64,000 nt of DNA. It comes from Streptomyces sp. NBC_00247 (GTDB lineage: Bacteria; Actinomycetota; Actinomycetes; Streptomycetales; Streptomycetaceae). The notes under the pieces are model-generated. The model did no database searches and was not told the origin of the DNA. It saw nothing but the letters and a program-made list of their open reading frames with translations. Numbering within the stretch: the first letter of the stretch is position 1; each line of letters starts with the position of its first letter. Where the stretch lies: contig NZ_CP108093.1 of NCBI RefSeq assembly GCF_036188265.1, positions 3,423,001 to 3,487,000 of the forward strand, in the 5' to 3' direction. The position numbers and the translations under genes were made by a program. Of the stretch, positions 41,125-51,704 are shown piece by piece.

Positions 41125-42249
41125 TCAGGCGGTGGCCGCGTCCAGAGCCTGCGCCACGTCGGCGAGCAGATCCTCCGGGTCCTCGGCGCCGACCGAGAAA
41201 CGGACGAAACCCTCGGACACCGCGTCGCCTCCCCAGCGCCCGCGCCTCTCCGCGGTGGATCGCAGTCCGCCGAAGCTCGTGGCGTCGTCGACCAGCCTGA
41301 GCGCCTGCAGGAAGCGTTCTGCGGTCTTCCGGTCGGCCAGCTCGAACGAGACCACCGAGCCGAAGCGGCGCATCTGCCGCACGGCGACCGCGTACGAGGG
41401 GTCGGAGGGGAGGCCCGGGTAGCGCAGCCCGGTCACCTCGGGCCGCTCGACGAGCGCCTCGGCCAGGGTCAGCGCGGTGGCGCACTGGCGCTCGATGCGC
41501 AGCTGGAGCGTGGCGAGCGACCGGTGCGCGAGCCAGGCCTCCATCGGGCCGGGGATCGCGCCGACGACCTTGCGCCAGCGGCGGACCCCTGCGGCGAGAT
41601 CGGCGTCCCGGCAGGTCACGTGGCCGAGCAGGATGTCTCCGTGACCGGTCATGCCCTTGGTGTCGCTGGCCACCGAGAAGTCGGCGCCCAGGTCCAGGGG
41701 GCGCTGGCCGATCGGGGTGGCCAGGGTGTTGTCGACGGCCACCAGGGTGCCGCCCGCGTGTGCCGCCTCGACCAGCCGCCGGACGTCGCACACGTCGAGG
41801 CCCGGGTTGGACGGCGTCTCGATCCAGAGCAGCTTGGCCCCTTCGAGGGCGGTCAGCTGGGCGTCGCCGCCGGTGGGCGCGGTGCGGACCTCCACGCCGT
41901 ACGCCTCCAGCTGCTCCCGGACCAGCGGCAGTGCCTGGTAGCCGTCGTCCGGCAGGACGACGACGTCGCCGGCGCGTGTCTGGGAGAACAGGACGGCGGA
42001 GATCGCGGCCATGCCGGAGGCGAAGACGGTCGTCACGACCTCCTCGCCCGGCGCTTCCAGCTCGCCGATGGCCTTCTCCAGGTGCGTCCACGTCGGGTTG
42101 GTCTCCCGGCCGTAGGTGTACGGTCCGACCGGCTCTCCCGAGAGATGGAAGTGCGCGGCGAAGACCGGCCCGGGAAGGGTGGGTTCGTACTGCTGCGGCT
42201 CGGGGAGACCTGCCCGTACCGCCCGAGTTCCGTCGCCGATGGTGCTCAT
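41125..42249 (-). CDS. Cystathionine gamma-synthase/lyase-family PLP enzyme
   Basis: 374 aa from ATG 42249. YTYGRETNPTWTHLEKAIGELE near the N-terminus, the PLP phosphate-binding FASGMAAISAVLF, the Asp of VDNTLATPIGQRPLDLGADFSVASDTK and the Schiff-base Lys in SDTKGMTGHGD identify the Cys/Met metabolism PLP family. The usual actinobacterial gene of this type is a cystathionine gamma-lyase, which breaks cystathionine to cysteine, 2-oxobutyrate and ammonia. Synthase, lyase and methionine gamma-lyase activities cannot be told apart by sequence here. Confidence 0.85.
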   Translation of the reverse strand: MSTIGDGTRAVRAGLPEPQQYEPTLPGPVFAAHFHLSGEPVGPYTYGRETNPTWTHLEKAIGELEAPGEEVVTTVFASGMAAISAVLFSQTRAGDVVVLPDDGYQALPLVREQLEAYGVEVRTAPTGGDAQLTALEGAKLLWIETPSNPGLDVCDVRRLVEAAHAGGTLVAVDNTLATPIGQRPLDLGADFSVASDTKGMTGHGDILLGHVTCRDADLAAGVRRWRKVVGAIPGPMEAWLAHRSLATLQLRIERQCATALTLAEALVERPEVTGLRYPGLPSDPSYAVAVRQMRRFGSVVSFELADRKTAERFLQALRLVDDATSFGGLRSTAERRGRWGGDAVSEGFVRFSVGAEDPEDLLADVAQALDAATA

Positions 42250-42333
42250 GCTGCGCTCCCTTGGTTCCTTCCCGGGCCGTCGCCGGTGCTGTATGCACCT
42301 TCTCAGCCCGGGAGAGAGGCCCGCCGGGGTGTC

Positions 42334-42711
42334 TCAGTCCTCGTCGGGGAGCGCGACGTGCATGGCCCAGGAGACGACGGAGATGATCAGGGCGCCCAGC
42401 GCGGCCGTCCAGAAACCCTCCACGTGGAAGCTGAGGTCGACGGCACCGGCCAGTGAGGAAGTCAGCTTCAGCATGAGGGCGTTGACGATCAGGGTGATCA
42501 GCCCCAGGGTGAGGATGAAGAGCGGCAGCGTGAGGAGCTTGACGACCGGCTTGACGATGAAGTTGACCAGGCCGAAGAGCAGGGCGACCAGAATCAGGGT
42601 GAGGACCTTGCGACCCGTGCCGGTGCCGGTCAGCGTGATGTCCTGGAGCAGCCAGATGGCCACCGCCAGTGCGGCTGCGTTGGCGGTCGTCTTGACTACG
42701 AAATTCTTCAT
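42334..42711 (-). CDS. Phage-holin-4-superfamily (YvlD-like) membrane protein
   Basis: 125 aa from ATG 42711. Four TM segments: ALAVAIWLLQDITL, VLTLILVALLFGLVNFIVKPVVKLLTLPLFILTLGLITLIVNALMLKLT, and FWTAALGALIISVVSWAM. The motif NFIVKPVVKLLTLPLFILTLGLITLIVNALML is the hallmark of this family. Despite the holin name, these are chromosomal proteins of unknown role. It is divergent from a cupin gene, 81 bp away. Confidence 0.82.
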   Translation of the reverse strand: MKNFVVKTTANAAALAVAIWLLQDITLTGTGTGRKVLTLILVALLFGLVNFIVKPVVKLLTLPLFILTLGLITLIVNALMLKLTSSLAGAVDLSFHVEGFWTAALGALIISVVSWAMHVALPDED

Positions 42712-42792
42712 GTGTCTGATCGTGGCAGACACCCACCACCGGGTACACCGTCCGTACGGGAACCCTGGACGACCACGAGGGGCGCACCTCAC

Positions 42793-43110
42793 ATGAAGGC
42801 ATTCAGGCTCGACGAGCTGGAAGCGGAACGAGCTGCCAACGACGGCGCCTACCTGCAGTTCCTTCGCGAGCGGAACATGTCCGTGGGTCTCTACGCGCTG
42901 GACGCCGGCGCCCTCGATCCGCAGAGCCCGCACAGCCAGGACGAGGTGTATCTCGTCGTCAGCGGGCGGGCGTCGATCACCGTGGGCGTGGAGACGACCG
43001 TCGTGAGCCGGGGAAGCGTCGTCTACGTGCCGGCCGGTGTGGCCCACAAGTTCCACCACATCACCGAGGACCTGCGCGTCATGGTCGTTTTCTCCCCGGC
43101 GGAAGCCTGA
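42793..43110 (+). CDS. Cupin-domain protein
   Basis: 105 aa from ATG 42793. A single double-stranded beta-helix: SVGLYALDAGALDPQSPHSQDEVYLVVSGRASITVG (metal motif HSQDE...) and GSVVYVPAGVAHKFHHITEDLRVMVVF (second motif with His). The His/Gln/Glu and His ligands could bind a divalent metal. Enzymatic role unknown. Ends before a 9-bp-arm terminator. Confidence 0.82.
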   Translation: MKAFRLDELEAERAANDGAYLQFLRERNMSVGLYALDAGALDPQSPHSQDEVYLVVSGRASITVGVETTVVSRGSVVYVPAGVAHKFHHITEDLRVMVVFSPAEA

Positions 43111-43191
43111 TCCTCCCGTCCGTTCCGCGGTCCCCGCCCCCAGGCCCCTGACCGGCCCGGCTGCGCTCCCTAGGGGATCGATCAGGGGAGT

Positions 43192-43213
43192 CCGGGGGGT
43201 ACGGACCCCCCGG
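43192..43213. terminator. Terminator after the cupin gene
   Basis: 9-bp arms CCGGGGGGT/ACCCCCCGG around ACGG, 82 bp after the stop. Confidence 0.65.
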
Positions 43214-43321
43214 GGCCATCTCTTCCGCTCTAGCATCGGAGGCGGGAACCGGGAGGCCGGGGACCAGGGCCGGAGATCCCCGGCCCGACGGGGCAGGGAC
43301 ACGAGAGACGAGGTAGGGACG

Positions 43322-43543
43322 ATGGCGGTCCGGGAGATATTCGCGGGAATGCCCTGGTGGGTGAAGTGGATCGCGGTGCCGGTGATCGCGATCGTGGTGT
43401 TCGGCGGGCTGATCGCCAGCGTGGTGACCTTCGTGGTCGCGCTGCTCTTCAAGGTGCTGCTGTTCGTCATCCTCGTCGGCGGCCTGATCTTCGTCGTGCG
43501 GAAGTTCCTCTCGTCCTCCTCGGACTCCCGGAAGGACTGGTAG
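43322..43543 (+). CDS. Small membrane protein (DUF5326-like)
   Basis: 73 aa from ATG 43322. MAVREIFAGMPWWVKWIAVPVIAIVVFGGLI is followed by a second hydrophobic stretch VVTFVVALLFKVLLFVILVGGLIFVV and a short Ser-rich cationic C-terminus (FLSSSSDSRKDW). Small proteins of this type are conserved in Streptomyces. Function unknown. Confidence 0.72.
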   Translation: MAVREIFAGMPWWVKWIAVPVIAIVVFGGLIASVVTFVVALLFKVLLFVILVGGLIFVVRKFLSSSSDSRKDW

Positions 43544-43858
43544 GCGCGGATGCTTCGGGCGCGTACCCCGGCGCCCGCGAGCGGTGCCGGTGCGGACGGC
43601 CCGGGAAGGCTCGCGTCGGGCACGATGGTCACGGAGAGTCGCGCGGATTAGCCCGGCAGAGCTAAGCGAGTCCCGAAACCGCCCCACGAATGGCCCTGGC
43701 GGCTACAGTGGCGCTTCGCTGCCGCCGCCCGGGAGATAACTGTCCGTCACCATCCTGACCAATGGTTCCGCGACAGTCGAGAGTGCGCCCCGGGCTCGCG
43801 GCACGCCCGTGGGGGCGGCCTCCACGGGAGGGCTGACCGCCCGTCACCATGCCTGGGG

Positions 43859-44635
43859 GTGACCGTGACCACGGCATCGACCACCACTGCTCCGACGCTG
43901 ATCGGTTCGGTCCAGCGGGCCCTGAGACTGCTGGAGGCGGTGGGCACCCATCAGGACGGCGCTCCCGCAAAGCAGTTGGCGCGGGAAGCGGGTCTGCCCC
44001 TGCCGACCACCTACCACCTGCTGCGCACGCTGGCCCACGAGGGTTATCTCCGCCGGGAGAACGGTGTCTTCGTCCTCGGCGCGGCAGCCGAGCGGATGTC
44101 CGGCCGGGCGGCCGAGGAGAGCAGGCGCGGCAGGCTCAACGACTCCCTCGCGCGGTGGTGCGACGAGCTGGGGGCCCCGGTGTACTGCGCGGTCTACCGC
44201 GAGGGCGAGATCGAGCTGGTCGCCGTGGCGGACTCGGCCGCGACACCGGCCGTGGACGAGTGGGCCCCCTTCGCGGAGACCGGACACGCGCACGCCCTGG
44301 GGCAGTGTCTGCTCGGGCAGCTCGACGAGGAGGCGCGGGAGGACCATCTGCTCCGCCATCCGGTGCGTCCGCTGACCCGTTACTCAGTGCGAGATCGCCC
44401 GGTCCTACTTGAGCGATTGCGTTCGATGGAGCGTATGAAACCTGTCATTGAGCGACAGGAGTACGCACTCGGAACAGTCTGTGCCGCCATCCCCATCACC
44501 GCAGGTTCGGCCGTCGCGGCGATGGCCATTTCTCTACCCCTGGACCGGCAGGACCAGTTGCTCCCCGCAGTCGAACAACTACGTGGCGAAGTGGCGCGGC
44601 TCTTGCGTTCGTTCGTGTTCTCTATCAGTATCTGA
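43859..44635 (+). CDS. ssgR: SsgR, IclR-family activator of ssgA
   Basis: 258 aa from GTG 43859; GTG 43865 is nearly equivalent. IclR helix-turn-helix: SVQRALRLLEAVGTHQDGAPAKQLAREAGLPLPTTYHLLRTLAHEGYLRRE, then the effector domain (ETGHAHALGQCLLGQL; VRDRPVLLERLRSMER; ALGTVCAAIPITAGSAVAAMAISLP). Its position directly before ssgA identifies it as SsgR, which in S. coelicolor activates ssgA for sporulation-specific septation (literature). It is followed by an AT-rich 101-bp gap holding the ssgA promoter. Confidence 0.9.
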   Translation: MTVTTASTTTAPTLIGSVQRALRLLEAVGTHQDGAPAKQLAREAGLPLPTTYHLLRTLAHEGYLRRENGVFVLGAAAERMSGRAAEESRRGRLNDSLARWCDELGAPVYCAVYREGEIELVAVADSAATPAVDEWAPFAETGHAHALGQCLLGQLDEEAREDHLLRHPVRPLTRYSVRDRPVLLERLRSMERMKPVIERQEYALGTVCAAIPITAGSAVAAMAISLPLDRQDQLLPAVEQLRGEVARLLRSFVFSISI

Positions 44636-44736
44636 AAAATCACTCCTTGTGATCTGCTATCGCGTGCACCACGATGGCGTCAATAGGGCCATGGGGGATC
44701 ATTCCTGGCCAGATTCATCTACTGCGGGGTTGAACG
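44636..44736 (+). promoter_or_regulatory. ssgR-ssgA intergenic region (ssgA promoter)
   Basis: 101 bp, AT-rich for this genome (AAAAATCACTCC at the left). The presumed target of SsgR; no clear dyad could be defined by eye. Confidence 0.5.
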
Positions 44737-45174
44737 ATGCGCGAGTCGGTTCAAGCAGAGGTCATGATGAGTTTCCTCGTCTCGGAGGAGCTCTCGTTCC
44801 GTATTCCGGTGGAGCTCCGGTACGAGGTGAGCGATCCGTACGCGATCCGGATGACCTTCCACCTGCCGGGTGACGCCCCTGTCACCTGGGCTTTTGGCCG
44901 TGAGCTCCTGCTCGACGGCCTCAACAGCCCCAGCGGCGACGGCGATGTGCACATCGGTCCCACCGAGCCGGAGGGGCTCTGCGACGTGCACATCCGGCTC
45001 CAGGTCGGCGCGGACCGGGCCCTGTTCCGGGCCGGGACGGCACCGCTCGTGGCGTTTCTCGACAGGACGGACAAGCTGGTGCCACTGGGGCAGGAGCACA
45101 CGCAGGGTGACTTCGACGGGAATCTCGAAGAGGCGCTCGGCAGGATCCTCGCCGAGGAGCAGAACGCGGGCTGA
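44737..45174 (+). CDS. ssgA: SsgA, SsgA-like developmental protein
   Basis: 145 aa from ATG 44737; ATG 44764 and 44767 (MMSFLVSEELSF / MSFLVSEELSF) are possible starts giving the length usual for SsgA (136). Strong family sequence includes ELSFRIPVELRYE, YAIRMTFHLPGDAPVTWAFGRELLLDGL and LVAFLDRTDKLVPLGQEHTQGDFDGNLEEALGRILAEEQ. SsgA localises SsgB/FtsZ to division sites and promotes septation and spore formation. It follows ssgR, and a bidirectional terminator covers its stop. Confidence 0.9.
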   Translation: MRESVQAEVMMSFLVSEELSFRIPVELRYEVSDPYAIRMTFHLPGDAPVTWAFGRELLLDGLNSPSGDGDVHIGPTEPEGLCDVHIRLQVGADRALFRAGTAPLVAFLDRTDKLVPLGQEHTQGDFDGNLEEALGRILAEEQNAG

Positions 45175-45189
45175 CAGGCTGTCAGCCCG
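45167..45189. terminator. Bidirectional terminator ssgA / yibE-like gene
   Basis: 10-bp arms CGGGCTGACA/TGTCAGCCCG with loop GGC, followed by TTGCCTTTT on the plus strand; the arm includes the ssgA TGA. Confidence 0.75.
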
Positions 45190-45209
45190 TTGCCTTTTGG
45201 GCCTCGCGC

Positions 45210-46535
45210 TCACGCCTTGCGGCGGCGGCCCCTCCCGGTCCGTACGGGTGCAGGAGCTTCGGCTTCCGCGCCGAGCCCTGTACGGTCCGCGGACACCACC
45301 AGAGCGGCGAGCACCGTCGTGACGGGCACCGAGGCGACCAGTCCGATCGAGCCGACGAGCGTACGGACGATCTCCTCCGCCACCAGCTCGCTGTTGGCGA
45401 CCGTGCCGACACTGCTCTGCGCGATCGAGAACAGCAGCAGCAGGGGCAGCGCCGCGCCCGCGTACGCGAGCACCAGGGTGTTGACCACCGAGGCGATGTG
45501 GTCGCGCCCGATCCTGATGCCCGCCCGGTAGAGCCCGCGCGCACCCATGGTCGGGTTCGCCTGGTGCAGCTCCCACACCGCCGACGTCTGTGTGACCGTC
45601 ACGTCGTCCAGGACCCCGAGCGAACCGATGATGACACCGGCCAGCAGCAGCCCGCTCATGTCGATGTCCGGATAGAGGCCGTGGATGAGGCCGGTGTTGT
45701 CGTCGGTGTTGCCGGTCAGTCCCGCCCAGCCGATGAAGACCGAGCCCAGCAGACCGATCAGCACCAGCGAGATCAGCGTGCCGATGACCGCCACCGAGGT
45801 GCGGGCGGTCACTCCGTGGCAGGTGTACAGCGCGATGAGCATGATCGCGCTCGCCCCGACCACCGCCACGAGCAGCGGGTTGGAGCCCTGCAGGATCGCG
45901 GGGAGGATGAACAGGGTCAGCACGGCGAAGGAGACCGCGAGTGCCACGAGCGCCATGACGCCCTTGAACCGTCCCACCACCACGACGGCGACGGCGAAGA
46001 TGCCGGCCAGCAGCGCCATCGGAAGCTTCCGGTCCACGTCGGTGACCGAGTACTGCAGGTCGTGCGGGGCGTCCGGCGCATATGCCAGGACCACCCCCTG
46101 ACCTTCCCTCAACTGCCGTGAGGCTTCCGGCTGGACGATCTCGGCGAAGGTGCGGCCCTTGTCGTTGCCGCTGGTCACCTCGATGGTGGCCTTCTTGCAG
46201 TCGCCGTCCTCCGTCACGGCCGGGCCGCCGCCCGTCGACGTGGCACCCGTGGCGGGCACCTGGGCGGCGTTGACGTCCGCGCAGTCCACCCGTTCCACCT
46301 TCACCACCTGTCCCTGCTCGGTCTGCCGGTCGAAGCCCACGCCGGTGCGCTCGTGCGCGGGAGTTCCGCCGGGCCAGAGCACCACCAGGCCGACGACCAC
46401 CGCGGCGGCGAAGGGGATCAGCACGCATGCGATGACCTTGCGCAGATGGGTCGAGACGGGCGCCGCCGGGCCATGGCTGTGCGCATGGCCGTGTGAGGGG
46501 TCCTGAGGTTCTGGAGTGTCCTGGGAGGAGTTCAC
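45210..46535 (-). CDS. YibE/F-like membrane protein
   Basis: 441 aa from ATG 46535. A short His-rich cytosolic N-terminus (SHGHAHSHGPAA) leads to TM1 (VIACVLIPFAAAVVVGLVVLW), an outer domain of about 130 residues with two Cys (DCADV; DGDCKK), and then six to eight TM helices (DRKLPMALLAGIFAVAVVVV, GLLLAGVIIGSLGVLDDVTVTQ and others). The YibE/F motif DVTVTQ and GRDHIASVVNTLVLAYAGAALPLLLLF are visible. Function in the family is unclear; the His-rich tail suggests metal binding. It diverges from thiC. Confidence 0.8.
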   Translation of the reverse strand: MNSSQDTPEPQDPSHGHAHSHGPAAPVSTHLRKVIACVLIPFAAAVVVGLVVLWPGGTPAHERTGVGFDRQTEQGQVVKVERVDCADVNAAQVPATGATSTGGGPAVTEDGDCKKATIEVTSGNDKGRTFAEIVQPEASRQLREGQGVVLAYAPDAPHDLQYSVTDVDRKLPMALLAGIFAVAVVVVGRFKGVMALVALAVSFAVLTLFILPAILQGSNPLLVAVVGASAIMLIALYTCHGVTARTSVAVIGTLISLVLIGLLGSVFIGWAGLTGNTDDNTGLIHGLYPDIDMSGLLLAGVIIGSLGVLDDVTVTQTSAVWELHQANPTMGARGLYRAGIRIGRDHIASVVNTLVLAYAGAALPLLLLFSIAQSSVGTVANSELVAEEIVRTLVGSIGLVASVPVTTVLAALVVSADRTGLGAEAEAPAPVRTGRGRRRKA

Positions 46536-46568
46536 CGGGCGATCATCGCAAGAACGGGGGAGGCCCTC

Positions 46569-46597
46569 TGGTCAGCACGGCCGGGCGGGCGTTAGCG
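46569..46597 (+). promoter_or_regulatory. Probable thiC promoter
   Basis: TGGTCA (46569-46574), a 17-bp spacer and TTAGCG (46592-46597); a start near 46605 would begin just before the riboswitch. Confidence 0.45.
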
Positions 46598-46620
46598 TGG
46601 TGGCACCTTTGCACACGCGG

Positions 46621-48522
<1,902 letters not shown>

Positions 48523-48568
48523 ACCGCCGGACCGGCCGCCCGCTGCCTCCGGGGGGAGGCGGCGGGCG

Positions 48569-49286
48569 GTGCTCGCCTGCCGGGCCCTCCCCCGGTTGGT
48601 CTTCGTACTGGTCGGCGGGGTGGTCGCGGACCGGATGTCACGGTCCCGGCTGATGGTGGCGGCCGATGCCACCGGGGCCGCCGCCTACGCAGGGCTGGCG
48701 GCGACGGTGCTGAGCGGCCACACGCCCCTGGGGCGATGTGCGCGCTGGCGGTGCCGGCGGCAGTACACCTTCGTGGTGGCCGCGCTCAACGCCATGCTGG
48801 GCGTGCTCGGTCCGCTGGTCGCCGAGGAGGAGTTCGGCGCGCGGGCCCGGTCGGTGCTGGTGGCCGCCCAGGCGCTGGGCATGATCGCCGGGGCCGGGGC
48901 GTCGGCCCGTCCGCGGGTGGGGCGTCCCGTCCTCGTCGCGGTCCTCGCGACCTTTCCCGCCGCCGCGCCCATCGCGCTCCTCGGCGCTCACGCCTCGCTC
49001 GCCGTGATCGCCGCGGCCATGTTCTGCGCGGGAGTGGCCGGTGACGTCTTCGCCGTGCTCTGGTCCACGACCGTGCAGCGGGAGATCCCGGAGGACACCC
49101 TCTCTCGGATGAGTTCGTACGACCTCTTCGGCTCGCTCGCCTTCGCCCCGCTCGGGCTGCTGGTCGCGGGGCCCGTCGCGGGCGCGGTGGGGTCGGGACC
49201 GGCGCTGTACGGCTGCGCGGTCCTGGTGGTGCCGGCCACCGCGGGAGCTCCGCTCTCGCCCCAGGTGCGAGGGCTGAGGGCAGCGG
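48569..49286 (+). pseudogene. Decayed MFS transporter gene
   Basis: The plus frame from about 48569 (GTG with GGGGGGAGG 9-10 bases upstream) shows TM2 and the MFS motif VFVLVGGVVADRMSRSRLMVAADATG, TM3 (to about 48722), then jumps to sequence of the second half (WxYTFVV...LNAMLGVLGPLVAEEEFG), skipping the central helices, so an internal deletion of about 400-500 bp near 48725-48770 is inferred. TM1 is absent. The C-terminal half (MFCAGVAGDVFAVLWSTTVQREIPEDTLSRMSSYDLFGSLAFAPLGLLVAGP) is well preserved. The frame runs on to 49486 with non-protein-like sequence and an 18-bp tandem duplication at 49335-49375. Unlikely to make a working transporter. Confidence 0.7.
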
Positions 49287-49334
49287 GCCCCGAGGGGCGG
49301 GTCGCGGTGGCCGGGGTGGGCCGAACGGGGGCGG

Positions 49335-49375
49335 GGTGCGGCAGGACGCCCTGGCGAGGTGCGGCAGGACGCCCT
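49335..49375. repeat. 18-bp direct repeat in the pseudogene tail
   Basis: GGTGCGGCAGGACGCCCT occurs at 49335-49352 and 49358-49375 (period 23), between the dying MFS frame and the end of the opposite gene. Confidence 0.8.
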
Positions 49376-49394
49376 CCACGCCCGCCCCCGTGGG

Positions 49395-50261
49395 TCAGGC
49401 TCCCGCGTCGGATTCCGGGGTGCCGGGGCCCGGACCGCCGATGCCGGGGCTCCCGAAGCCGGGGCTGTCGAAGTCCGGGCTGCTGAAATCGGGGCTCGTG
49501 AAGGAGGGCCGTGGGCTCTGGCGCGAGCCGTCCTGCGGGTTCGAGAAGTCCGGGCTGCTGTATCCGATCTTCGGGATGCGGTTCGGAGACTGCCGGGGGA
49601 CGCGGGCGGCCGGCGCGGCGGCCGGGTCGTCCAGCGCGTCGCGGAGGAACGGGAGTATGCCGCGCTCCAGCAGGGCGTGGCGCCAGGCCTCCCGGGCCCG
49701 GGCGATCTCCTCCGGGATGTCGTCCTCCTCCATGGCGACGGCCAGCTCGTTGGAGCTGTTGCGGAGCGCCGTGACCAGCAGTCCGACGGCGGCGGCGAGT
49801 ATCGCCAGCGCGGCGAGGGCGGCGAAGAGCCACCCCGCGGTGACCATCGGACCCGCGACGGACAGGGACGGGCTCACCGCCTTCAGGAGATAGCCGATCA
49901 GCAGGAAGATCACCGCGGCGGAACCCGCGAGGAGCGGGGCGAGCGCGGTGACGACCGCGCCGACTCCTACGCCCTCGCCCGTCCGGCCCGGAGGGTCCCG
50001 CACCTCGTCCGGCTCCTGGTCGGCGTCCCCGGTCCGGACCCGGAGCTCCCCGCGCGCCTTCACGTAGTGCTCGTACTCGGTGGCGGCTGCCGCGGTGATC
50101 AGCGCGGTGGCGCTCAGCGCCATGGTCCGCAACTGCTCCCGGTTGAGCCGTTCCCCGACTCCGGCCAGATCCGGGCGCTCGTGCGCGTGGCGCAGCGCGT
50201 CGCCGAGGATTCGCTCGTACTCGGGCCGGTCTTCGGCCAGCAGGTGCGGAGCGCTTGTCAT
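49395..50261 (-). CDS. Two-TM hypothetical protein with SPDF-repeat tail
   Basis: 288 aa from ATG 50261 (MTSAPHLLAEDRPEYERILGDALRHAHERPDLAG), which has GGGGG 7 bases upstream; the frame continues to 50303. A globular N-terminus (to about 75) holds Ala-rich TMALSATALITAAAATEYEHYVKARGELR. Two TM helices follow: VTALAPLLAGSAAVIFLLIGYLL and VTAGWLFAALAALAILAAAVGLLVTAL. A cytosolic helical part (ELAVAMEEDDIPEEIARAREAWRHALLERGILPFLRDALDD) and a C-terminal low-complexity tail of SPDF/SPGF units (FTSPDFSSPDFDSPGFGSPG) follow. No recognised family. Confidence 0.68.
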   Translation of the reverse strand: MTSAPHLLAEDRPEYERILGDALRHAHERPDLAGVGERLNREQLRTMALSATALITAAAATEYEHYVKARGELRVRTGDADQEPDEVRDPPGRTGEGVGVGAVVTALAPLLAGSAAVIFLLIGYLLKAVSPSLSVAGPMVTAGWLFAALAALAILAAAVGLLVTALRNSSNELAVAMEEDDIPEEIARAREAWRHALLERGILPFLRDALDDPAAAPAARVPRQSPNRIPKIGYSSPDFSNPQDGSRQSPRPSFTSPDFSSPDFDSPGFGSPGIGGPGPGTPESDAGA

Positions 50262-50450
50262 CTGCATCCCCCGATGCTCCGTGGCGCCCGAATACCCACG
50301 CATGGCAGGGCATTTCGGTCGAAACGGAGGAGAGCCTGCTACTGATACGCCGATGGTAGAGCGCCCAGGGCGAGGGGTGACAGGGTGTTTCCGGAAATAG
50401 GCCCGCCGACCGTGAACGATCAGGTCGACGGAGCCCTACCCGGTGGAATG

Positions 50451-51530
50451 TCAGTCATGCAGGGGGAGTTGGGCGACCAGCAGTTTTCCGGCCATGGTCA
50501 CTCCGCCGTCCATGGCGATGGCGAGCCCGTCCGCGTACACGTGCGGTCCGTGCACCAGCGGCCCCGCGCCGTTCTCGCCGTCCTCCGAGCCGACCTCGCC
50601 CAGGAGGTAGGGGATGGGGCTGTGGCCGTGGACGACCCGCCGGCCGCCGTACGCGGCCATCAGTTCGCGTACCGCCTGCGCGCCGTCGTCGTCCCGGAAC
50701 GCGAACCGCTTGGTGAGTTTGCGGAACAGGTCCCAGCACTCGTCCGCGTCGTTACGGGTGAGGATGGCGTGGACCGTGTCGTTGACGTCCTCGATGGTCG
50801 CCCCGTAGTCGAGGTACGCCGTCGTGTCGGAGTGCATCAGCAGATGCCCGTCCTCCTCCACGACCGCGTCCAGCCGCGACATCCACTGCAGGTGGACGTC
50901 GCGCAGCCGGTCCATGTCGTGCTTCTGGCCGCCGTTGAGCAGCCAGGCCGCCTGGAAGGTGGCCGTGCCGGCGCCGGAGTTCACCGGGGTGTCCGCGAAC
51001 CGCTTCGCGCCGATGAGCAGCAGTTCGTGGTTGCCCATCAGCGCCTTGCAGTAGCCGCCCGCGGCGGCGGCCTCGGCGGAGAGCTGCATGACCAGGTCGA
51101 TGACGCCGATGCCGTCGGGGCCCCGGTCCGTGAAGTCGCCGAGGAACCAGAGCCGGGCGTTGCCGGCCGACCAGTTGCCGTTGACGTCGATGAGGCCCTG
51201 GTCGGCGAGCGCGGCCTTCAGCTCGTCGAGGTAGCCGTGCACGTCGCCGACGACGTAGAGCGGGCCGAGTCCGTCGGCCCCGCCGGGACCCGCTTCCGGC
51301 ACGGCTGCCACGACGGGCGCACCGGCCGGGGTGATCACGGGCAGATCGCGCTCGGTCGGCGTGTAGCCCTCCGGCACCCCGCCTTCGGGAACGGCGTTCC
51401 CGGGATGCGTGAGCGCGACGTCCGGATGCGGGTCCTCTCCGGGCATGGTCGTGCGCGCGTACGGCGGAACGCGGAAGTCGCGCAACGTCGCCGTACGCAC
51501 CACGGGTTCCTGACCGGCCCTCTGAGTCAT
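50451..51530 (-). CDS. Calcineurin-like metallophosphoesterase (PPP-type)
   Basis: 359 aa from ATG 51530 with GGAGGG 4-5 bases upstream. A non-catalytic N-terminus of about 85 residues precedes the metal motifs in order: GDVHG (YVVGDVHGYLDEL), GDFTDRGPDGI, GNHELLLIG and later VVHGHSPIPYL plus the final His region (AMDGGV). This is the serine/threonine-protein-phosphatase or diadenosine-tetraphosphatase pattern; substrate unknown. Streptomyces has several such proteins. Confidence 0.85.
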   Translation of the reverse strand: MTQRAGQEPVVRTATLRDFRVPPYARTTMPGEDPHPDVALTHPGNAVPEGGVPEGYTPTERDLPVITPAGAPVVAAVPEAGPGGADGLGPLYVVGDVHGYLDELKAALADQGLIDVNGNWSAGNARLWFLGDFTDRGPDGIGVIDLVMQLSAEAAAAGGYCKALMGNHELLLIGAKRFADTPVNSGAGTATFQAAWLLNGGQKHDMDRLRDVHLQWMSRLDAVVEEDGHLLMHSDTTAYLDYGATIEDVNDTVHAILTRNDADECWDLFRKLTKRFAFRDDDGAQAVRELMAAYGGRRVVHGHSPIPYLLGEVGSEDGENGAGPLVHGPHVYADGLAIAMDGGVTMAGKLLVAQLPLHD

Positions 51531-51704
51531 CGACCCCTCCACCACCGTCGCGCCGCCGTACACCTGACGGGCCATGCCTGGTAGAGGTGGTCCGCGGTGT
51601 CGTTCGCCCATCATAGGAACGCGGATCGCCCCGTGTGACGCACCAGGGGCGGTGAATCCGGGCGAGTGCGCCGTTCACCTGTCCATTGGTCCGGATTAAT
51701 CCGT

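Noticed and set aside
42334..42711. A phage holin
   Set aside because: The family name is misleading: the protein belongs to a chromosomal membrane family and no phage genes are nearby.
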